DNA of 64,000 nucleotides, from the NCBI GenBank assembly GCA_947630845.1, contig CANRJB010000001.1:1-64000 (forward strand), written 5' to 3'. This DNA comes from an uncultured Clostridia bacterium (lineage in GTDB: Bacteria > Bacillota > Clostridia > Oscillospirales > Ruminococcaceae). The notes below the pieces were generated by a model that worked only from the letters and a program-made list of their open reading frames with translations, had not been told where the DNA came from and made no database searches. The translations under genes and the position numbers were made by a program. Positions 60,074 through 64,000 of the stretch are shown here, piece by piece. Numbering within the stretch: the stretch's first letter is position 1; every line of letters starts with the position of its first letter.

Positions 60074-60106
60074 AAGCCCCCTATACACATTGTGCATAGG
60101 AGGCTT
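60074..60106 (-). terminator. Terminator of cotJ operon
   Basis: Imperfect stem AGCCTCCTATGCAC/GTGTATAGGGGGCT on the minus strand with a three-base loop, followed by a short T-run. It lies just beyond the cotJC stop. Confidence 0.65.
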
Positions 60107-60117
60107 CCACACCGCTG

Positions 60118-60750
60118 TTATTTCATGCGCCGGTTGCACATATTTTTGCCGCAGTTCTTGTCAAAGGACGGATTGCAGGCATAGAAATTCCTCGCATCAA
60201 GGGAATCCTGCACCATGCGCAGTGCTTCACCGAACCTCTGGAAGTGTACTACTTCACGCTGCCGCAGATAACGGATGGGATCGATAATGTCAGGATCGTC
60301 TGTCAGACGCAGAATGTTGTCATAGGTAGCCCTTGCCTTCTGCTCGGCAGCCATGTCCTCTGTGAGGTCCGCAATGGCATCGCCTTTCACCTGAAAATAT
60401 GCTGCCGTAAACGGCACACCTGCTGCTGATGCCGGATAAATTCCAGTCGCATGGTCAACAAAATACTTGTCAAATCCATTCTTCTTCAGGTCAGCTTCGG
60501 ACAGATTCCTTGTCAGTTGGTATACGATCGCCGATACCATCTCCAAATGTGCCAGCTCCTCTGTACCGATGTCTGTCAGTAAGCCCTTTGTCTTGTCGCT
60601 CGGCATGGAGTATCTCTGATTCAGGTAACGCAGCGATGCGGTCAGCTCACCATCAGGTCCGCCGATCTGACTGCAAATCACCTGTGCCATTCTGGGGTCG
60701 GGATTTTTGATCCTGACCGGATACTGCAAGCGTTTCTCATACGTCCACAT
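60118..60750 (-). CDS. cotJC: Spore coat protein CotJC, manganese-catalase family
   Basis: A 210-residue protein with the non-heme manganese catalase fold. Helix motifs with likely metal ligands include IGTEELAHLEMVSAIVYQL, MAAEQKARATYDNI and QREVVHFQRFGEAL. CotJC belongs to the inner spore coat of Bacillus and Clostridium. ATG 60750 follows GGAGGCGAAC. It is the last gene of cotJABC. Confidence 0.93.
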   Translation of the reverse strand: MWTYEKRLQYPVRIKNPDPRMAQVICSQIGGPDGELTASLRYLNQRYSMPSDKTKGLLTDIGTEELAHLEMVSAIVYQLTRNLSEADLKKNGFDKYFVDHATGIYPASAAGVPFTAAYFQVKGDAIADLTEDMAAEQKARATYDNILRLTDDPDIIDPIRYLRQREVVHFQRFGEALRMVQDSLDARNFYACNPSFDKNCGKNMCNRRMK

Positions 60751-60752
60751 AT

Positions 60753-61007
60753 TCAGTTCGCCTCCTTTTCCCACGGATAGGGTCCCTGACCCCAGTTCCA
60801 CTTTTTCGTCGTATCACTCTGGAGTGCCATCAGAGGTCCGTAATGTTCCACATAGTCCTTGACTGCTTCCTCACGCTGCTTGCGGTACTTTGCATAAAGC
60901 TGCATCGCATGGCGGCACTTCGGGTGGGTGTCGAGGTACAGCATCAGGTCGTAGAGCGCAAAATCATACCTCTGGATGGTATGCAGCAGTTCATCACGAT
61001 TTTTCAT
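60753..61007 (-). CDS. cotJB: Spore coat protein CotJB
   Basis: An 84-residue protein matching CotJB: RYDFALYDLMLYLDTHPKC, YAKYRKQREEAV, YVEHYGPLM, and a C-terminal WNWGQGPYPWEKEAN. It lies two bases before cotJC and overlaps cotJA by four bases. CotJB is a partner of CotJC assembled in the coat. It supports a sporulating host. Confidence 0.9.
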   Translation of the reverse strand: MKNRDELLHTIQRYDFALYDLMLYLDTHPKCRHAMQLYAKYRKQREEAVKDYVEHYGPLMALQSDTTKKWNWGQGPYPWEKEAN

Positions 61008-61243
61008 TTTTCACAGTCACCTCCGTTGGGCATAAAGGGATAATTCAGCACGGGGAACATCGTTCCGGCTTTGAACCCCTTTTCTGAGCTGTATACATCC
61101 CCCCACTGCTGATACGGCACATATGCCATACCGGGCGGCGTGACCGGAGGGAATACCGACGTCGGCTTGCAGTCCAGAATGTCATCTTCCTGAAGGGCGT
61201 GATCCATGGACTGTGCCATTTCTTCAAAAGCATGAAGTTCCAT
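61004..61243 (-). CDS. cotJA: Spore coat protein CotJA
   Basis: A 79-residue protein with the CotJA core PPGMAYVPYQQWGDVYSSEKGFKAGTMFPVLNYPF. Preceding positions carry an acidic segment. ATG 61243 follows AGATGAGGTGA. Normally this operon is made in the mother cell under sigma-E; I could not place a clear sigma-E promoter upstream. A hairpin with loop GAAA (CGCATG/CATGCG) lies near 61287-61302 in the leader. Confidence 0.88.
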   Translation of the reverse strand: MELHAFEEMAQSMDHALQEDDILDCKPTSVFPPVTPPGMAYVPYQQWGDVYSSEKGFKAGTMFPVLNYPFMPNGGDCEK

Positions 61244-61340
61244 CTATTCACCTCATCTGTCTTACGGCAGATGCTCCTTTCTGAGATTCGCATGTTTCCA
61301 TGCGTACTACAATATATGCCGTCTGCACAGAAAGGGTGTC

Positions 61341-61369
61341 TTGACATCCGACACCCTGCGTGCTATAAT
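61341..61369 (+). promoter_or_regulatory. Promoter of second DUF2752 gene
   Basis: TTGACA (61341-61346), 17-base spacer with TG, TATAAT (61364-61369), and AGAGGTGAG before the ATG at 61389. Confidence 0.85.
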
Positions 61370-61388
61370 GTTAAAAAGAGGTGAGAAT

Positions 61389-61814
61389 ATGCAAAAATCT
61401 GCACTCTGTAAACAATGGCTGACACATTACTGGCTGTTATGGCTGCCGCCGCTTCTCCTCATACTTGTCATTATTTTTTATCAGCCGTTCTTATGGATAG
61501 AACGGTTTGTGGCAGACTACATCCTGTTCTGCCCCCTCTATGAGCTGACAGGAATCTACTGTCTCGGCTGCGGCGGTACAAGAAGTCTGACAGCACTGCT
61601 GCATGGTGACTTCCTGCTCTCAATCCATGAGAACCCTACCACGCCTGCGCTGCTGCTGATCTTCATTCTGTTCTACATTGAGCGTGTGGCAGCATTGTTC
61701 GGCAAGAAGCTGAAACTCTTCCCAAGAAATATGGTATTCTGGGGTATCTGTTTTGTATTGCTTGTCGTCTGGGACATTCTGCGGAATTTTATCCCGGAGC
61801 TTATGCCGGGTTAA
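61389..61814 (+). CDS. DUF2752 family membrane protein, second copy
   Basis: A 141-residue protein with the family core GIYCLGCGGTRSLTALLHGD (about residues 56-75) and three membrane segments. Compared with the copy at 1064-1474 it has CLGC instead of CPGC. ATG 61389 follows GAGGTGAG; the longer frame crosses the promoter. It is a single-gene unit between cotJABC and the carbohydrate-binding lipoprotein. Function unknown. Confidence 0.85.
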   Translation: MQKSALCKQWLTHYWLLWLPPLLLILVIIFYQPFLWIERFVADYILFCPLYELTGIYCLGCGGTRSLTALLHGDFLLSIHENPTTPALLLIFILFYIERVAALFGKKLKLFPRNMVFWGICFVLLVVWDILRNFIPELMPG

Positions 61815-61891
61815 ACCTGTTCTCTGACATTCCATTGAGACAGAATGGCAGCCCCTGTTTCTCTTCCCTACGATCGTCATCTCATACAATT

Positions 61892-61935
61892 CACTCCGCC
61901 TGATGCAACAACATCGCATCGGGCGGAGTGTTCAT
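61892..61935. terminator. Bidirectional terminator
   Basis: CACTCCGCCTGATGC (61892-61906) pairs with GCATCGGGCGGAGTG (61916-61930), with one G-T pair and a nine-base loop. T-rich sequence follows. It lies between convergent genes. Confidence 0.8.
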
Positions 61936-61955
61936 TTTCAGTATAAAACGTCTGA

Positions 61956-63956
61956 TCAGCGGCGTTCCCACTGCTCATCGACCGGCATCTCTCCCGGTAT
62001 AAAATCACTCGGCATTTCCGGACGTTCTCCGTCATCCGGTCTTTGACCACCGTGCATTTGTCCGTCGGGTTTTCCGCCACCGGGCAATTGTCCATCTGGC
62101 TTTCCTCCGCCGTGCATTTGTCCATCAGGCATCTGTCTGCCAAATCCATTTGCTTCGCCTAAGAATGTGACTGCATCGTTGAGGGTAACACTGCCCTCTT
62201 CTGTACCGTCGAGCAGAATGCTGTAAGTCTCACCATCTTGCAATACATCACTGCTCACGACCAGAGAATTCCACTGCTTTGCAGGGGAATGGCTCAGTAC
62301 CTCGTTGCCATCGCTGTCTAAAATGCTGACGACTGTACCGCTTTTCTGTGAGTCGGTAGTCAGGACAATGGTATTCTGTCCATCCTCCGGATACTCTGCC
62401 ATGCCTGAGCTGCCTGCCGCAATCAGCTCACCGCCTGTGCAGTGAATGCCGCCGTTACTGTCGAGTGCGCCGTTTCCACCATTAACTGAACCGTCTACCA
62501 GAACCGTGCCGCCGCTGATCGTCAGCTCGCCGTTGGAATCCAGTCCATCTCCCTCAGCATTCACATAGACATGACCGCCCGAAATCTCCAGCATACAGTC
62601 TACAGCCCCTCCGGCTGCACCCTGCATTGTGCCGTCGCTTGCATTAAAACCGTCATCCGATGAATTGATGCTGACGTTTCCGCCGGAAATCTGAATTGCG
62701 GCTGCCTCCACACCCTCATAGGATTCTGTGATCTGAACATCCCCTTCAGAGATGCCTACCGCTCCGTCTGCATGGATACCCTTGCTCCCGGCACGGACAG
62801 TCACGCTTCCGCCCGTCATCAGAAAATCACCGTTGGTGTGCAGTGTATCATCTGCCGATTCCACATCGAGAACACCGCCGCCAATGTACAACAGGCTGCC
62901 TGCCTTGATGCCCTTGACGCTGATTGCAGTCTCATCAGCAGCATCTGTGGTATCCTCGGCATTATCATTCCACCAATTGTTCCTGCCAAAGCCGCCGAAG
63001 CTGTCTGTATGCGGTTCAGCATTGACAGTACCTCCTCCGGCAATGACCGTCAGCGTTGCTCCCTCAATTGCAAGCTCGCTTTCTGCCTGTATGCCGTCGC
63101 CTTCTGCTTCAATAGCACAGCTCCCGTCTGAAAAATAAATATAACCCGTGCCGGGGGCAGTATTGCTTGCCTTGATGCCATCGCCGCCGGCATCAATGGT
63201 CAGGTCTGCATCGGTCACGGCAACATAATCCTTTCCCTTCAACCCGTTGCCGACTGCATGCACTGTGACATCTGCCGAACAGATCACAAGATCGTCCTTT
63301 GAGGTGATCCCCTCATTGTAATTGCCGTTGACGGTCAGATGTCCTGTCCCGTTGATGGTCAGGCTGTCCTTGCTGAAAATGGCAGCATCTGGTTCATTAT
63401 TGGTATCGGTATTCGCAGGATAGACGCTGCCGTCAGAAATGGTATTCTCTGTGCCTTCTGCGAGGGTAAGAAAGGTCTTTTTTGCATTTTCCACATAAAT
63501 TGCCGATGAATCTGAACAGGAGATGCTTGCGTTGTCCAGTACAAGCTGCACCTTATCCCCGGAATTAACGATAATCTGTCCATCAAGCAGCGTACCGGTG
63601 ATGCGGTAGACACCTTCATCTTTGATCGTAATGACCGAACCCTCCGTCTCTGCACCCTCTCCGGAAATTTCCGCAGAATCACCATTCAGCGTGATCGTCG
63701 CAGTTTCTTCATAAGAATTGCTCAGGTCACGGTCGGAGAACAGTGCTGATGCATCAAAGCTGTACGGCGCATCCATCTGCGAAAGCTCCGCAGCAGGCAG
63801 TTCCTCCACAGATAAGGTGCTGTTCTCCGTTTCCTCGTCTGTGGACTGTGTATCCGGTTGTCCGGAGGAATTGTTCTGGTCGGAAGTATCAGCACATCCT
63901 GTTGTAAGCAGCGAAAAAGCCATAGCTGCAAGAATCAAACCATTTTTGTTTTTCAT
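61956..63956 (-). CDS. Carbohydrate-binding (Cthe_2159-like) surface lipoprotein
   Basis: A 666-residue lipoprotein. Signal peptide ends LLTTGCAD. A Ser/Thr/Glu-rich spacer follows. Residues about 90-560 are repeated short turns such as GEGAETEGSVITIKDEGVY, NGNYNEGITSKDDLVI, DAGGDGIKASN and SSDDGFNASDG, resembling the Cthe_2159 family of parallel beta-helix proteins that bind cellulose and pectin. The tail has tandem GGGKPDGQM-type repeats. Start ATG 63956 is nine bases after AGGAAAG; GTG 63962 is too close. It may anchor the cell to plant fibre (inference). Confidence 0.8.
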   Translation of the reverse strand: MKNKNGLILAAMAFSLLTTGCADTSDQNNSSGQPDTQSTDEETENSTLSVEELPAAELSQMDAPYSFDASALFSDRDLSNSYEETATITLNGDSAEISGEGAETEGSVITIKDEGVYRITGTLLDGQIIVNSGDKVQLVLDNASISCSDSSAIYVENAKKTFLTLAEGTENTISDGSVYPANTDTNNEPDAAIFSKDSLTINGTGHLTVNGNYNEGITSKDDLVICSADVTVHAVGNGLKGKDYVAVTDADLTIDAGGDGIKASNTAPGTGYIYFSDGSCAIEAEGDGIQAESELAIEGATLTVIAGGGTVNAEPHTDSFGGFGRNNWWNDNAEDTTDAADETAISVKGIKAGSLLYIGGGVLDVESADDTLHTNGDFLMTGGSVTVRAGSKGIHADGAVGISEGDVQITESYEGVEAAAIQISGGNVSINSSDDGFNASDGTMQGAAGGAVDCMLEISGGHVYVNAEGDGLDSNGELTISGGTVLVDGSVNGGNGALDSNGGIHCTGGELIAAGSSGMAEYPEDGQNTIVLTTDSQKSGTVVSILDSDGNEVLSHSPAKQWNSLVVSSDVLQDGETYSILLDGTEEGSVTLNDAVTFLGEANGFGRQMPDGQMHGGGKPDGQLPGGGKPDGQMHGGQRPDDGERPEMPSDFIPGEMPVDEQWERR

Positions 63957-64000
63957 AATCACACCACTTTCCTGTAAAAGCGATTCCCTGTTGTGTTTCT
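63957..64000. other. Window end, upstream of lipoprotein gene
   Basis: The last 44 bases hold only the AGGAAAG ribosome site of the lipoprotein gene and its leader. Confidence 0.5.

Noticed and set aside
61244..61330. Sigma-E promoter for cotJABC
   Set aside because: A GGCATAT-like element exists but spacing and -10 do not fit well enough to call.
1..64000. tRNA, rRNA and CRISPR loci
   Set aside because: No cloverleaf-like sequences with CCA ends, no rRNA-like conserved stretches and no repeat-spacer pattern were seen on either strand.

Overview
The window looks like chromosome of an anaerobic, spore-forming, fibre-degrading Firmicute of the Ruminococcus/Oscillospiraceae type. This is inferred from a Spo0A master regulator, a cotJABC spore-coat operon, two proteins with type I dockerin repeats, a glycoside hydrolase family 3 enzyme, a T-box riboswitch, AAGGAGG-type ribosome sites, and many TTGACA-N17-TATAAT promoters. 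No rRNA, tRNA, CRISPR array, insertion sequence or prophage was seen. The species cannot be named from sequence reading alone.

Layout. 1-1.5 kb: two DUF4190 membrane proteins and a DUF2752 protein, rightward. 1.5-11.1 kb: one leftward run, argG-(pentapeptide protein)-argH-(small membrane protein)-argC-argJ-argB-(DUF3592-like)-argD-(LURP-one-like)-argF. It encodes arginine synthesis from glutamate by the acetyl-recycling route, with four non-enzymatic genes interleaved. A strong promoter with an adjoining palindrome lies in front of argG. 11.4-12.3 kb: spo0A behind a row of four 0A-box-like sites. 12.4-21.8 kb: a leftward sugar-uptake region (solute-binding lipoprotein, MacB-like periplasmic-domain protein, HlyD-like adaptor, two sugar permeases) and a cytosolic sugar-sensor/diguanylate cyclase. 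Two copies of a shared cis-element sit in front of the two transport units. 22.1-25.9 kb: a dockerin protein, a multidomain GH3 enzyme and a Cys-rich micropeptide. 25.9-29.2 kb: lepA, a zinc-ribbon membrane protein and hemW.

29.2-38.3 kb, leftward: a tyrosine recombinase, then a translationally coupled surface-polysaccharide group (GT-C-like membrane protein, double GT4 glycosyltransferase, FkbM methyltransferase, Wzt-like ATPase) and an unidentified protein. 38.3-42.2 kb, rightward: a membrane protein, a lipoprotein, a CbxX-type AAA+ ATPase and a YjbR-like protein. 42.2-50.3 kb: a MATE exporter, then a threonine T-box in front of a small membrane protein, thrS, a membrane-anchored PstS-like protein and a beta-lactamase-fold dockerin protein; then a zinc-ribbon/Sel1 protein. 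50.4-56.9 kb: a rhomboid-like protein, a GNAT acetyltransferase, gltX, a divergent methionyl-tRNA-synthetase-like protein and a beta-helix surface protein. 57.0-59.9 kb: csoR-copA with a classical copper operator; copA carries a built-in CopZ-like domain preceded by its own ribosome site. 60.1-64 kb: cotJABC, a second DUF2752 protein and a carbohydrate-binding lipoprotein.

Most start sites were moved inward from the longest open frame to the codon with a proper ribosome site; several are TTG or GTG. Family names come from reading motifs, not from database searches.
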